This document shows, piece after piece, positions 39,232 to 51,771 of a stretch of DNA of 64,000 nucleotides. Under the pieces are notes generated by a model, which did not search any database, was not told where the DNA came from, and was given only the letters and a program-made list of their open reading frames with translations. Both the position numbers and the translations under genes were made by a program. This DNA comes from Collimonas sp. OK242 (GTDB taxonomy: Bacteria > Pseudomonadota > Gammaproteobacteria > Burkholderiales > Burkholderiaceae_D). The DNA lies in assembly GCF_900107095.1 (NCBI RefSeq), contig NZ_FNOR01000007.1, positions 211,357 to 275,356 of the forward strand. The letters are read 5' to 3'. Each line of letters opens with the position of its first letter. The first letter of the stretch is position 1.

Positions 39232-39251
39232 ACGACAATCAGTATTACTGA

Positions 39252-40940
39252 TTAAGCCTTGGCCGGACCTGCACCGATCTTGCGGGTAATCACCCACTGC
39301 TGCGCAATAGACAGCACGTTGTTGGTGACCCAGTACAGCACCAGGCCGGACGGGAAGAAGAAGAACATGACAGAGAAAATCAGCGGCATGAACATCATCA
39401 CCTTGGCTTGCATCGGATCCGGCGGCGTCGGGTTCAATTTGGTCTGGATGAACATCGAAATCGCCATCACCACCGGCAAGATGTAGAACGGATCCGGTGC
39501 GGCCAGATCGTGGATCCAGCCCAGCCACGGCGCGTTACGGATTTCCACGCTGGCCAGCAACACCCAGTATAGCGAGATGAACACCGGAATCTGCACCACG
39601 ATCGGCAGGCAGCCGCCGAGCGGGTTGATCTTCTCGGTCTTGTACAGCTCCATCATGGCCTGGTTCATCTTTTGCGGTTCGGATTTGAAACGCTCGCGTA
39701 TCGACGTCATCTTCGGCGTGACCAGCTTCATCTTGGCCATGCTGCGATAGCTGGCGGCCGACAATGGGAAGAACGCCAGCTTGATCAGCACGGTTAGCGC
39801 GATGATGGTCCAGCCCCAGTTGCCGAGGACTTTGTGGATCTGCGTCATCAGCCAGAAAATCGGCTTGGCGATGATGGTCAGCCAGCCGTAATCCTTGACC
39901 AGTTCCAGGCCAGGCGTGATCGCTTCCAGGTCAGCCTGCACTTCCGGACCGGAATACAGGCGCGCATCCATGGTCACGCTGGCGCCCGGTGCAATGGTGC
40001 CCAGCGGCAGGATGTTACCGACTGCATACAGGTTGCTAGCGATCTTCTTGGTGAAGATTTCGCGCGGCGCCTTGTCTTGCGGAATGAAGGCCGAGACAAA
40101 GTAATGCTGGATCAGTGCAAACCAGCCGTCGTCAGACTTGGTGGCATGGTCGGCCTTGCCGCTTTCGATCTTGTCGAAGGCAAATTTCTGAAACTTGCTG
40201 GCCTCGGTATACACCGAAGCGCCGGTGAAGGTGTGCACAAAACGCTGTTCGCCTTCAGGCGCATTGCCGTCACGCACCAGTTGCAAATACAGCGAAGGCG
40301 AGACTGGCGCACCGCTGTTGTTGGTGACCGTGTGCTTGATGTCGATCGAATAATCGCCGCGTTTGAAGGTGTAGGTCTTGCTCAGCTTGACGCCGCCTTC
40401 GGTCGATTCCAGCACCAGTTGCACCTGGTTGCCGTTGTCCAGAGTGCGAACACCCGGCAAGGCCGTGAATGGCGACTTGTGGTTAGGGAAAGGACCGCCG
40501 ATCAGGCCGCTTTCAGCCAGATAGGTACGGATAGCGCTGGAATCGAACAACACCAGGTTCTTGGTCGGATCGACCGTGTCCTTGTGGTGCAGCAGTTCCA
40601 GGCGCTTCAGTTCACCGCCAACGGTATCGATGTCGGCTTTGACGACATCGGTAGTGATGGTGATGATTTCGCCCTTGGCTTCCGCCGCAGTGCCAGGCAC
40701 GGCGCTAGCCGATGCACCGGCAGTTGCGCCGGCGACAGCGGCAGCTTGCGGCACCGCGGTGCTGGCGCCGGCTGACGCAGCAGCGCTGGCGGAGCCGGCA
40801 GGACCGGTGGCGGCAGGCACAGTCTGGTTGGCGCTCGGGAAGAACAATGACGGCTGGCCGTTATGGCGCTGCCATTGATCCCAAAGGAACAATAGCGAAA
40901 CCGAAAATACAACCCACAGGACGGTACGTTTGATATCCAT
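39252..40940 (-). CDS. yidC: membrane protein insertase YidC
   Basis: 562 aa. N-terminal anchor [20 protein letters not shown], a large periplasmic beta-domain (about 60-340), then the conserved insertase core with five helices ([56 protein letters not shown]). Inserts and folds inner-membrane proteins with or without Sec. An Ala-rich low-complexity stretch at about 45-90 links the first helix to the periplasmic domain. Confidence 0.97.
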   Translation of the reverse strand: MDIKRTVLWVVFSVSLLFLWDQWQRHNGQPSLFFPSANQTVPAATGPAGSASAAASAGASTAVPQAAAVAGATAGASASAVPGTAAEAKGEIITITTDVVKADIDTVGGELKRLELLHHKDTVDPTKNLVLFDSSAIRTYLAESGLIGGPFPNHKSPFTALPGVRTLDNGNQVQLVLESTEGGVKLSKTYTFKRGDYSIDIKHTVTNNSGAPVSPSLYLQLVRDGNAPEGEQRFVHTFTGASVYTEASKFQKFAFDKIESGKADHATKSDDGWFALIQHYFVSAFIPQDKAPREIFTKKIASNLYAVGNILPLGTIAPGASVTMDARLYSGPEVQADLEAITPGLELVKDYGWLTIIAKPIFWLMTQIHKVLGNWGWTIIALTVLIKLAFFPLSAASYRSMAKMKLVTPKMTSIRERFKSEPQKMNQAMMELYKTEKINPLGGCLPIVVQIPVFISLYWVLLASVEIRNAPWLGWIHDLAAPDPFYILPVVMAISMFIQTKLNPTPPDPMQAKVMMFMPLIFSVMFFFFPSGLVLYWVTNNVLSIAQQWVITRKIGAGPAKA

Positions 40941-40959
40941 AAGAGTATTTATCTATGAT

Positions 40960-41244
40960 TCAGGAATGGCCGCAACCACACGATCGGGTAACCGATGCGG
41001 GTTTGGTTGCAGAGGGGGATGTGGATGACTGGAGCGGCGGAACCGGATCGAGTCCGCCCGCATGCCACGGATGGCATTTGCACAGGCGACGTCCGGCCAG
41101 CATGCTGCCCTTCAGGGCGCCATGCGTGCGGATAGCTTCGGCTGCGTAATCGGAGCAGCTGGGATAAAAACGGCAATTCTGTCCCAGAAACGGGCTGATG
41201 CCCAGTTTGTAGAGGCGCAACAGGAACAGTAGAGGCATTTTCAT
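40960..41244 (-). CDS. yidD: membrane protein insertion efficiency factor YidD
   Basis: 94 aa. [20 protein letters not shown], then [15 protein letters not shown] and [19 protein letters not shown] form the full DUF37 pattern with its conserved cysteines. Located between rnpA and yidC as in most bacteria. Confidence 0.95.
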   Translation of the reverse strand: MKMPLLFLLRLYKLGISPFLGQNCRFYPSCSDYAAEAIRTHGALKGSMLAGRRLCKCHPWHAGGLDPVPPLQSSTSPSATKPASVTRSCGCGHS

Positions 41245-41349
41245 GACAGCTTTTTCCTTCTTCTTCCGGCCTGGACTATGGGCCAGGGCTATCTATAGCC
41301 AGGCTGGAACAATACAAGCCCTGAAACACAAGGATACAAGGCTGCACCG

Positions 41350-41766
41350 CTAAGGCGTGCCAGCCGCCAGACGTTGCGACGCGAACAGTTGTTTCAGTTC
41401 GCCATGCAGCTCTCGCTTCAAGCGCGCAGTCGTAGCCGGGCCTGCTTTGGTGTTTACCGGTTTGGATAAACGCACAACGCAGTCGATCGGCGGCAATGGC
41501 GTCAGACGAAACAACTCACGCGTAACCCGTTTGACCGTGTTACGCGTCACAGCACGTGGTGCCAGCCGTTTTGCCGCCACCACGCCCAGGCGGGCATGCG
41601 GCAGTGCATTAAGGCGGGTATACAACACGAAATGCGCCGTTCTAAAGACAGGGCGCAAACGAAAAACGGATGAAAACTCATCCGTTTTAACGATGCGCCG
41701 GTCGCGTGAAAAGTCTTGGACGCAGTTCTCGCAGCTGTCTAAACGGACGTCTGGATTCTCTGTCAC
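41350..41766 (-). CDS. rnpA: ribonuclease P protein component
   Basis: 138 aa from GTG 41766. The RNR motif region appears as RLGVVAAKRLAPRAVTRNTVKRVTRE, and the N-terminal basic strand as IVKTDEFSSVFRLRPVFRT. Binds RNase P RNA for tRNA 5' maturation. The start is uncertain because no clear Shine-Dalgarno precedes it; about the first 15 residues may be shorter. Confidence 0.93.
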   Translation of the reverse strand: MTENPDVRLDSCENCVQDFSRDRRIVKTDEFSSVFRLRPVFRTAHFVLYTRLNALPHARLGVVAAKRLAPRAVTRNTVKRVTRELFRLTPLPPIDCVVRLSKPVNTKAGPATTARLKRELHGELKQLFASQRLAAGTP

Positions 41767-41797
41767 GCAAGCAACGCTTTAAGCGTCAGGCTTGAGA

Positions 41798-41932
41798 TTA
41801 AGCTGCCAGACGCTTGCGGCCTTTAGCGCGACGTGCATTGAGCACAGCGCGGCCACCGCGGGTTGCCATACGGGCGCGGAAGCCGTGAGTACGCTTACGG
41901 CGCACGACGGAAGGTTGGTAAGTACGTTTCAT
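41798..41932 (-). CDS. rpmH: 50S ribosomal protein L34
   Basis: 44 aa: [18 protein letters not shown] and so on to KRLAA, the complete L34. Directly upstream of rnpA on the minus strand and divergent from dnaA. Confidence 0.98.
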   Translation of the reverse strand: MKRTYQPSVVRRKRTHGFRARMATRGGRAVLNARRAKGRKRLAA

Positions 41933-42530
41933 GTTGGTCTCGCTAATCAGCAAAAATAAATCGGATCTTCACACTCAGAGCGCTGGGTTTTTACCCTTTC
42001 GCCATTGGATCTGAGCCTGGTCGCCACGGTATCGAACAACGAAATCGGGACAAGTACAGAGAGCAGTCAACGCGCAAACCGGCAATTCAGCGGACAGTGA
42101 ACCTTGAATTAGAACCCATTTTCTGCTTGTTTGTCAATCACTTAGCGGTCTTTTGCACACAGGCTTTTTAGTTTGATCGCCAGCAATAATTGGCCGTGCC
42201 TGTGGATAACTTGCGCCGGCAAGGGTAGAATAGCGGCTTATGTGTGGCACGCCCGCCAGTTATGCATTGCTCAGTAGTACGGAATTCATTACTGAATCCA
42301 GCGTGCAATAAAAATAGCGGGGGGTTGTTGGATTTAGGTAATCGAAGCGAAAAAATAGCTGGGCGAGGCCAGATTTTGCCGTGATCGAAGCGTCAATAGC
42401 GGGCTATTGACCGAGAGCGCGGTGAAATATGGACCGGTCAGCTATTTTTGCAGCCGATTATCCTAAGTCCAACAACCCCCTCAGCCAGGGCGTAGAACCT
42501 CATCCCGCACACCTTCACATAGAACGATTC
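41933..42530. other. rpmH-dnaA intergenic region, candidate oriC
   Basis: About 500-600 bases with DnaA-box matches: TTTTGCACA at 42151-42159 and TGTGGATAA (reverse box) at 42201-42209, and AT-rich stretches near 42300-42360. Transcription diverges here (rpmH left, dnaA right), as expected near a replication origin. The dnaA-dnaN gap at 43974-44255 also has boxes, so the exact origin is not settled. Confidence 0.5.
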
Positions 42531-43973
42531 ATGGAAAATTTCTGGCAGAGCTGCTCTACCCAGTTGGAGCAGGAATTGACGCCTCAACAATTTAGCGCGT
42601 GGATAAAACCACTGGCGCCACTCGATTACGAGGACGGACGATTGCGCATAGCTGCGCCGAATCGCTTTAAGCTGGATTGGGTCAAAACGCAGTTCGCAAG
42701 CCGCATCACGACTCTGGCGCACCAATATTGGGAGGCGCCGATCGAAGTAGTATTCGTGCTCGATCCACGCAAGTCGGCGGCGGCGCCGGCCAGCTCCAGC
42801 ATGCCGGTCGCCATCAGTAACGGTCATCATAATAATAGCGAGCAGTCGAGCGGCCAGTCGTCCGCTGCCGGCGGCGGCAGTTATGGCAACAGCAACTTCG
42901 ATCGCCTGCCGGAAGTGCAGACCGAGAACAGCGCCGTCAGCGCCAGGCGCGATCAGTCGCGCATCAATACCGCCCTCAGTTTCGACAGTTTCGTGACCGG
43001 TAAAGCCAACCAGCTGGCACGGGCGGCAGCCATCCAGGTAGCGAATAATCCCGGCATTTCCTACAATCCGCTGTTCTTGTATGGCGGCGTCGGGCTCGGT
43101 AAAACCCATCTGATCCACGCCATCGGCAACCAGCTGCTGGCCGATAATCCGAACGCCAAGATTCGCTATATCCACGCAGAACAGTACGTTCGCGACGTAG
43201 TGACTGCTTACCAACGCAAGGGTTTTGACGATTTCAAACGGTATTACCACTCGCTAGATTTGCTGCTGATCGACGATATCCAGTTCTTCGGCGGCAAGAG
43301 CCGCACCCAGGAAGAATTCTTCTACGCCTTCGAAGCATTGATCGCGGCCAAGAAGCAAATCATCATCACCAGCGATACCTATCCGAAAGAAATCACCGGC
43401 ATGGATGACCGCCTGATTTCGCGTTTCGACTCCGGCCTGACGGTGGCCATCGAGCCGCCGGAACTGGAAATGCGGGTAGCGATCCTGCTCAAAAAAGCGG
43501 CATCGGAAGGCGTCACCTTCTCCGATGACGTCGCGTTTTTTGTTGCCAAACATTTACGTTCCAACGTCCGTGAGCTGGAAGGCGCACTGCGCAAGATTCT
43601 TGCTTACTCACGTTTCCACGGCAAAGACATCAGCATCGATGTTGTCAAGGATGCATTGAAAGATCTGCTGTCGGTACAGAACCGCCAGATCTCCGTCGAG
43701 AACATCCAGAAAACCGTGGCCGACTTTTTCAACATCAAAGTTGCCGATATGTACTCGAAAAAGCGGCCGGCCAATATCGCCCGTCCGCGCCAGATCGCGA
43801 TGTATCTGGCCAAAGAATTAACCCAGAAGAGTTTGCCGGAAATCGGCGAATTGTTCGGTGGCCGCGATCACACCACGGTGCTGCACGCCGTCCGCAAGAT
43901 CGCCGGCGACCGCACCAAGAATCCAGAGTGCAACCATGAATTGCACGTGCTGGAACAAACGCTGAAGGGCTGA
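42531..43973 (+). CDS. dnaA: chromosomal replication initiator DnaA
   Basis: 480 aa from ATG 42531 ([16 protein letters not shown]), the usual start in this order; an upstream ATG at 42429 would add 34 unconserved residues. Domain I at 1-85, a Ser/Gly/Asn-rich linker at 95-140, AAA+ domain with Walker [10 protein letters not shown] and Walker [14 protein letters not shown], and domain IV with [15 protein letters not shown] that reads the DnaA box. Divergent from rpmH. Confidence 0.97.
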   Translation: MENFWQSCSTQLEQELTPQQFSAWIKPLAPLDYEDGRLRIAAPNRFKLDWVKTQFASRITTLAHQYWEAPIEVVFVLDPRKSAAAPASSSMPVAISNGHHNNSEQSSGQSSAAGGGSYGNSNFDRLPEVQTENSAVSARRDQSRINTALSFDSFVTGKANQLARAAAIQVANNPGISYNPLFLYGGVGLGKTHLIHAIGNQLLADNPNAKIRYIHAEQYVRDVVTAYQRKGFDDFKRYYHSLDLLLIDDIQFFGGKSRTQEEFFYAFEALIAAKKQIIITSDTYPKEITGMDDRLISRFDSGLTVAIEPPELEMRVAILLKKAASEGVTFSDDVAFFVAKHLRSNVRELEGALRKILAYSRFHGKDISIDVVKDALKDLLSVQNRQISVENIQKTVADFFNIKVADMYSKKRPANIARPRQIAMYLAKELTQKSLPEIGELFGGRDHTTVLHAVRKIAGDRTKNPECNHELHVLEQTLKG

Positions 43974-44015
43974 TTTCAAGGTCGCCTTATCGACCGCCCG
44001 GGTTGCCTGCAACCC

Positions 44016-44034
44016 TGTGGATAAGTTTGGATAA
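44016..44034. promoter_or_regulatory. two adjacent DnaA boxes between dnaA and dnaN
   Basis: TGTGGATAA at 44016-44024 (perfect reverse TTATCCACA) followed by TTTGGATAA at 44026-44034 (one mismatch). They could be part of oriC or autoregulate dnaA/dnaN. Confidence 0.6.
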
Positions 44035-44255
44035 GGCAATGTTGAAAATGGCGGGAAAGTGTGGTTTTTTTGCCGCTGCGCCAAAATAAAGTTGTTCGGC
44101 GGAAACTGTAAAAAAACCTGAAACCTGCGCAGATTTACCCGCTTTATGAGTCGTTGGCAGTCGAATTAAGTTACATTTATAGACTGCTTGGAAGTATTCA
44201 GCAAAGCATGCCAGCAAGCGGCAATATTTGATTTTTAAATAACAAGGATATAGCT

Positions 44256-45362
44256 ATGCAATTGGTCAAAACCAACCGAGATACCCTTCTCCGGCCACTG
44301 CAGATCGTGAGCGGTATTGTCGAGCGTCGGCACACATTGCCGATTCTGGCCAATATCCTCATTCGCAAAGACGGCGAAAAGGTCTCTTTCCTGTCGACCG
44401 ACATCGAAGTGCAAATCACCACCAACGCCAAGGTCGGCAGCGGTAGCGAAGTTGCGGCGACGACTGTTGCAGCGCGTAAGCTGCTCGATATTCTGCGCGC
44501 CCTGCCGGACACCGGCGAAGTCTCGCTGACCCTCAGCAATAAACGCATGACCGTGCAATCGGGCAAATCCCGTTTTGCGCTGCAAACGCTGGCCGCCGAA
44601 GAGTTTCCGACAGTAGCCCAGGCCGATCATTACAACGCCACCGTCACCCTGCCGCAAAAGACCCTCAAGCATTTGTTCAACATGGTCCATTTCTCGATGG
44701 CCCAGCAAGACATCCGCTATTACCTGAACGGTCTGTTGCTGGTGCTCGACGGCAAGAACGTGATAGCCGTCGCCACCGATGGCCACCGCCTGGCGTTTTG
44801 CCAGGTCGCCACCGAGCAGGAATTTGCGCGCCAGGAAGTCATCATCCCGCGCAAGACCATCATCGAACTGCAGCGCCTGCTGGAAGAAACGGACGAGCCG
44901 GTCCAGCTCGAAATCGCCAACAACCAGGTCAAGCTGTCGTTCGCCGATATCGAACTGATCTCCAAGCTGGTAGAAGGCAAGTTCCCCGACTACACCCGCG
45001 TGGTGCCCAAGGGCTACAAGAACGACTTCACCATCAGCCGCGACCAGCTGCTGCGCTCCCTGCAACGCGCCGCCATCATGACCAGCGACAAGTTCAAGGG
45101 CGTGCGCTGGGTAGTTACGCCAGGCAGCCTCAAAATCAGCTCCACCAACGCCGACCAGGAAGAAGCGATTGAAGAACTCGAAATCGATTACGGCGGCGAT
45201 AGCGTCGACATCGGCTTCAACGTCACCTACCTGCTCGACGTGCTCAACAACCTGAAAGGCGACAACGTCAACATCGCCCTCGGCGACGCCAATTCCTCCG
45301 CACTGATCACCGTGCCGGAAAACGCCGATTTCAAGTACGTAGTCATGCCGATGCGAATCTAG
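44256..45362 (+). CDS. dnaN: DNA polymerase III beta clamp
   Basis: 368 aa. The N-terminus (MQLVKTNRDTLLRPLQIVSG) and the IVERRHTLPILANILIRKD segment are typical, and the C-terminus ends in the conserved YVVMPMRI. Three clamp repeats; the ring tethers polymerase III to DNA. Preceded by AAGGATA. Confidence 0.97.
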   Translation: MQLVKTNRDTLLRPLQIVSGIVERRHTLPILANILIRKDGEKVSFLSTDIEVQITTNAKVGSGSEVAATTVAARKLLDILRALPDTGEVSLTLSNKRMTVQSGKSRFALQTLAAEEFPTVAQADHYNATVTLPQKTLKHLFNMVHFSMAQQDIRYYLNGLLLVLDGKNVIAVATDGHRLAFCQVATEQEFARQEVIIPRKTIIELQRLLEETDEPVQLEIANNQVKLSFADIELISKLVEGKFPDYTRVVPKGYKNDFTISRDQLLRSLQRAAIMTSDKFKGVRWVVTPGSLKISSTNADQEEAIEELEIDYGGDSVDIGFNVTYLLDVLNNLKGDNVNIALGDANSSALITVPENADFKYVVMPMRI

Positions 45363-45377
45363 CTAATTGCGGGACAG

Positions 45378-45453
45378 CCGTAGGGTGGGCAAGCTTTTTT
45401 GGCCCACCCTACGGTATCCGGCATAGCGCGTGGGCACGGGTGCCCACCCTACG
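45378..45453. repeat. pair of GTAGGGTGGGC palindromes after dnaN
   Basis: CCGTAGGGTGGGC (45378-45390) pairs perfectly with GCCCACCCTACGG (45402-45414) around a loop containing TTTTTT. A second set, GTGGGCAC/GTGCCCAC, ends in CCCACCCTACG at 45453. The element is shared with 11910-11938 and may act as a terminator between dnaN and gyrB. Confidence 0.65.
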
Positions 45454-45509
45454 ACCCTATTTGCTTGCAAAAGTAGCATCCAGCCCCAATATATGTAGTT
45501 CCGAAGTAA

Positions 45510-48011
<2,502 letters not shown>

Positions 48012-48070
48012 TTTGTAAAGTGCCGGTTCTCGTCCTTGGCGAAACCGGTATGCTCCGATCGATGAACCCA

Positions 48071-48565
48071 TCAGGCCTTCACGGTATTCAAGCGCAGCAT
48101 CAGCGTCATTGGATGCTGCGGCGATTCTTGAAAACCATAGTGCCCGTAGAATTCCTTGGCGCGATCGTGAAGCGCATGCACCAGCAACGCTCGGACACCG
48201 GCGTTCTGAGAAACCATCACAGCCCGGTTGACCGCGTCTTGCAATAGGGATGCGCCAAGTTTGATGCCTTGGGCGCGACGGTCAACCGCGAGCCGAGCTA
48301 GAACCATCACCGGTATTGGATCTGGCATGTTACGGCGCACCGAGCTGGCTGCCGTCTGGTGCGAGACCGCGCCCGCAGCCATGGCGTAGTAGCCGTAAAC
48401 ACGGCCGTCATGATCCGTCACTACAAACGTGCGGCTGGCACCGCTCATTTGGTTGCTCATTGCGCGGCGCTTGAGCCACTCGTCGAGAACGGTCTCGCCG
48501 CACTCAAATCCATCCAGAAGGTGGGTGGCCGCGAGCGGCTGAGGTGCGTTGAGTTGCAAGCTCAT
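48071..48565 (-). CDS. GNAT-family acetyltransferase toxin (TacT/AtaT type)
   Basis: 164 aa from ATG 48565. GNAT fold with PVMVLARLAVDRRAQGIKLG (acetyl-CoA loop, R/Q-x-x-G-x-G/K pattern) and FYGHYGFQESP at the C-terminus. Toxins of this class acetylate the amino group of charged aminoacyl-tRNA and stop translation. The ATG overlaps the DUF1778 antitoxin stop (ATGA), the standard gene order. Confidence 0.9.
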   Translation of the reverse strand: MSLQLNAPQPLAATHLLDGFECGETVLDEWLKRRAMSNQMSGASRTFVVTDHDGRVYGYYAMAAGAVSHQTAASSVRRNMPDPIPVMVLARLAVDRRAQGIKLGASLLQDAVNRAVMVSQNAGVRALLVHALHDRAKEFYGHYGFQESPQHPMTLMLRLNTVKA

Positions 48566-48834
48566 GCCTCGGCAGCGACCCAAGGAGCCGTCACGGCCAT
48601 GAGACGCTCAAGCCCTGGATTGTGACTGGGTGGGGCGTCGAGCATTGCAGTGAACTGCTGGAATTTGTCGGTATTCAAGCTGAAAAAAACCTGATCAAGC
48701 ACCACTGCCTGTGCTTTGTCGCAGGCGGCCTCAAGCATGAAGTCCGAACGGTTCTTGCCCAGCAGGGTTGCAGCGTGATCAATCAAGTCTCGCTGCTCGG
48801 GCAAAGCCCGCAGATTGATGGCGGCGTCACGCAT
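48562..48834 (-). CDS. DUF1778 ribbon-helix-helix antitoxin
   Basis: 90 aa from ATG 48834, behind GAGAGGGG. The N-terminal RHH (MRDAAINLRALPEQRDLIDH, AATLLGKNRSDFMLEAA) binds the operator, and the C-terminal tail wraps the toxin. Partner of the adjacent acetyltransferase. Confidence 0.9.
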   Translation of the reverse strand: MRDAAINLRALPEQRDLIDHAATLLGKNRSDFMLEAACDKAQAVVLDQVFFSLNTDKFQQFTAMLDAPPSHNPGLERLMAVTAPWVAAEA

Positions 48835-49032
48835 GAAATTCCCCTCTCGATGCATACACAATAGATATACGAAATATAGTCAGATGTGTAGCCGTTGTCA
48901 ATACACACCTTGTCTTGTCCAGCGCCTATCGTCCCGAGATCGGAGCATACCGATCAGGCAGCGGCGATGAAGAATCTGGCCCTTGGCTTTAATGCTCATT
49001 TGATCTAATATTATTGCTCAAGGGAGCACATC

Positions 49033-49557
49033 ATGACAATTTCAACTGAGAAACGCCCTCAAGCCAAAAAAGCACTTCGGGCAACAGCGTTTGCACCAAA
49101 ACAAGCAGCTGAGTCTAGCCTGATGTCGCTGACTGACTTTCGTAACGTGTACGGCTCTACCCCGGCTTTTCGTGTGAGGTTGATACGGCAAGGTGTGCGG
49201 GCGGTTGAGGTAAAAGACATGGTGCGCATGATGGATACTCCCCAGGACAGGGTTTTCAAGTTCCTGAGGCTGTCAACGGCCACCGTCAATCGCAAGGCGA
49301 GCAGGGATGAGGAGCTTTCCGCGGAAGACAGCGAGCGTGTGGTCGGCATGTCCAATTTGATCGGCCAGGTGCAGACAATGGTAGAGCAATCCGGCAACCC
49401 GGAAGGATTTGATGCCGCAAAATGGCTTGCGCACTGGCTGGAAGAACCGATTCCCGCCTTGGGCGGTGAATGTCCTGCGAGTTACATGGACACCATGGAA
49501 GGTCAAAAACTGGTTTCCAATCTTCTGGCCACGATGCAAAGCGGAGCCTACGCTTGA
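49033..49557 (+). CDS. MbcA/ParS/Xre-family antitoxin of a RES toxin system
   Basis: 174 aa. The N-terminal half has a helix-turn-helix-like DUF2384-associated region (MVRMMDTPQDRVFKFLRLS), and the C-terminal part (EGFDAAKWLAHWLEEPIPALGG) matches the MbcA/ParS toxin-binding domain. The stop is overlapped by the RES gene (TTGA). Neutralises and represses the module. Confidence 0.88.
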   Translation: MTISTEKRPQAKKALRATAFAPKQAAESSLMSLTDFRNVYGSTPAFRVRLIRQGVRAVEVKDMVRMMDTPQDRVFKFLRLSTATVNRKASRDEELSAEDSERVVGMSNLIGQVQTMVEQSGNPEGFDAAKWLAHWLEEPIPALGGECPASYMDTMEGQKLVSNLLATMQSGAYA

Positions 49558-50030
49558 GCAAAGTGGTGTGGCGCATTGCTGCCGACACGCCTGACTATAC
49601 CGCTGACGACCTGACTGGCGCCGGTGCCAAGGTCACCGGCGGGCGCTGGAATCGCCCCGGAACTGCTTTACTTTACTGTGCAGAAAACATTGCTCTGGCT
49701 TGCCTGGAAACATTTGTCCATGTGAAATCAGCCGGGCTGCCTTTAAATCGTTACCTGGTGCGCATCGAGATCCCTGACGCTGCATGGAAAGCGGCCGTAC
49801 AGGTAACGGCGACAAGCGCGCCAGTCGGATGGGATGCCCTCCCAACAGGCAAGGTAAGTCTTGACGCTGGCGATGCCTGGGCTGCCAGTGGTGTTTCTGC
49901 CTTGCTGCTGGTGCCGTCTGTCATTGTTCCAGAGGAACAAAACGTCCTGATTAATCCCTTGCATGCAGATGCCAAAGGCATCACGGCAAGCAAACTTCGG
50001 AAATGGCTTTATGACCCAAGAATGGGTTAA
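49554..50030 (+). CDS. RES-domain toxin, NAD+-degrading
   Basis: 158 aa beginning at TTG 49554, overlapping the antitoxin stop by 4 nt. GGRWNRPGTALLYCAENIAL has the Arg and Glu of the RES signature, and LLLVPSVIVPEEQNVLINPL contributes the Ser. RES toxins cleave NAD+ phosphorolytically or as glycohydrolases. Confidence 0.9.
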   Translation: MSKVVWRIAADTPDYTADDLTGAGAKVTGGRWNRPGTALLYCAENIALACLETFVHVKSAGLPLNRYLVRIEIPDAAWKAAVQVTATSAPVGWDALPTGKVSLDAGDAWAASGVSALLLVPSVIVPEEQNVLINPLHADAKGITASKLRKWLYDPRMG

Positions 50031-50096
50031 GGTCATCACTAATAGAACGCGCCGCGATATCGAGCCTGACTTAGACGTTTGTTATTGGCCTTCGCC

Positions 50097-51344
50097 CTAC
50101 TCCAGCTCCGTTATAAAAAGATCTTCCATCTCTTCAACATCCGCAATGGAGATGTGCAACGCCTTGGCACGGGCTCTCCACGTGGCCACCACAGCTAACA
50201 CCTCCTCGATGACCTCTATCGCATCCGGCTCGTTTAAATCGTAGTACGGCGCCGTCTCCAACAGAGTTTCCAGCGACGGTCCATGCAAACCCTCGTCTAT
50301 ACCCAACACATGCTCAGGCTTTTTCACCGACGGATTCATGTCGTATGCCTTCGAAAGCCGCCATCCTGAAAGCGTGCGCATGAATCCATGATTGCGTAAG
50401 TGGTCGTCGCGATTGGCTACTGCGATGTTAAAGGCCACCCTCCTGAACAACTGCTTCAGGTCCTCGGCGATATGGGCGGGACTTCCCTGTTCCGCGATGA
50501 ATTGGGCAAGGTCGATATAGGTCGCCTCTTCCTTGTCTGTCTTGTTCAGGAGAGTCATTGCGGAGGTAAAGAATTTCCTTTCTCCGTTTTCCCGGTCGAA
50601 TCGCTGAACCATGAAAGTGTGATATTCATGGCCCACTCGCTCGATACGCGACTTAGGCACCGCTATCCCGCAGGCAGCCGCCATGTCATGCACCAGCTTT
50701 TCCCATAACGCCACGTCCCTGTCGTCTTCAACTGACGGAAATTTCGCAATCCAAAGTTCATTTGCCTCTGACAGGTTCGCTTTTGGCCGAGCGCCACCCA
50801 GTGACGCACCTGGAGCGACGAGAATTTTGAGCCATTGCTTCAGCTTCGGCATGTCGTCGAATTTTTTTCGCGACAGCTCCAACGCAACAGCCTGCAGCTC
50901 GGCCAAGCTCGTCATCGGCGGGGCCGCGAGCAGTTCGCGCGCCAGGAAGATGTCCTCATCTTCAGCGCTAAATCGTAGCGCACCCATCCGCGTATGGTCC
51001 TGCACTCCGCAAAGAAATTCCCACGCCCCAAGCGTCACCTTCGTCCGGCCGGCTTCTTTCGCCTCGATAGTTTCCCGGCGCTGCATCAGAACCTGCCCCC
51101 ATCTGTCCGGGCACGAATCCATGAACACGCCGAAATTCGAGTTTGCAGGGAAGAAGTCGTTCGCATCAAGCGTCAGGGCCGGGTCGAGCTTGAACGCTAC
51201 CGGATTTTTAAGCCATGCGTCGGTGTACGTGAAGCGGACACCGCCGTGCCCGACTTTATGAAGATTTCCAATTTGCTGAAGCGGCCCAAACGCCGGGTCA
51301 TCGAGCCAGACTTTCAAGCGAGGTTGCGGTTTCTTCGTAGCCAT
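50097..51344 (-). CDS. hipA: HipA-family serine/threonine kinase toxin
   Basis: 415 aa from ATG 51344 (GTG 51347 is an alternative). HipA N-terminal subdomain (GVRFTYTDAWL), the flexible Ser/Ala loop GGARPKANL, catalytic-type NRDDHLRNHGF and metal-binding YDMNPS. Such toxins phosphorylate aminoacyl-tRNA synthetases. Coupled to hipB by a 1-nt TGATG overlap. Confidence 0.88.
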   Translation of the reverse strand: MATKKPQPRLKVWLDDPAFGPLQQIGNLHKVGHGGVRFTYTDAWLKNPVAFKLDPALTLDANDFFPANSNFGVFMDSCPDRWGQVLMQRRETIEAKEAGRTKVTLGAWEFLCGVQDHTRMGALRFSAEDEDIFLARELLAAPPMTSLAELQAVALELSRKKFDDMPKLKQWLKILVAPGASLGGARPKANLSEANELWIAKFPSVEDDRDVALWEKLVHDMAAACGIAVPKSRIERVGHEYHTFMVQRFDRENGERKFFTSAMTLLNKTDKEEATYIDLAQFIAEQGSPAHIAEDLKQLFRRVAFNIAVANRDDHLRNHGFMRTLSGWRLSKAYDMNPSVKKPEHVLGIDEGLHGPSLETLLETAPYYDLNEPDAIEVIEEVLAVVATWRARAKALHISIADVEEMEDLFITELE

Positions 51345-51760
51345 CACTCGCCTTTTTTATCGTCGCCAAGAGGGGAGATTGCGGTAGTCGGATCGAGCTC
51401 GCTTGCGCCATCCGACAGGGCTGCAGCATCTTCTTTCATTTGAGCGGCGGTTCTCCTTGGAGCCCGCTGCCGCTGTGGAAGCTCTGCATCTTGCAGGCGA
51501 CGGCCGAGGACGTCGTCGCTCGCTACCGAGTTCATATCCTTGTCCAGTCCGAGGACGACCAGGACTTGAAAATAATTGCCCATCGTGACAGAGGCAGCTC
51601 CCGACTCGATTTTCGTCAGTGTTTGTCGAGTGATTCCGGCGCGCGCCGCGACCGTCTCCGCAGAAAATCGGCGTCGCAGGCGAGCATCTTTCATGCGTCT
51701 ACCCAAGGCCAGCAAGGCTCGGGCTGAGCTTGGATACAGGATTGTGGCTGGTTTCGGCAT
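51344..51760 (-). CDS. hipB: HipB-type helix-turn-helix antitoxin
   Basis: 138 aa from ATG 51760. Xre-type helix-turn-helix (FSAETVAARAGITRQTLTKI) at about 33-53, with a basic C-terminal tail RRLQDAELPQRQRAPRRTA. Represses the hipBA operon and blocks HipA. Two operator-like palindromes lie just upstream. Confidence 0.85.
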   Translation of the reverse strand: MPKPATILYPSSARALLALGRRMKDARLRRRFSAETVAARAGITRQTLTKIESGAASVTMGNYFQVLVVLGLDKDMNSVASDDVLGRRLQDAELPQRQRAPRRTAAQMKEDAAALSDGASELDPTTAISPLGDDKKGE

Positions 51761-51771
51761 AATGTAATCTA

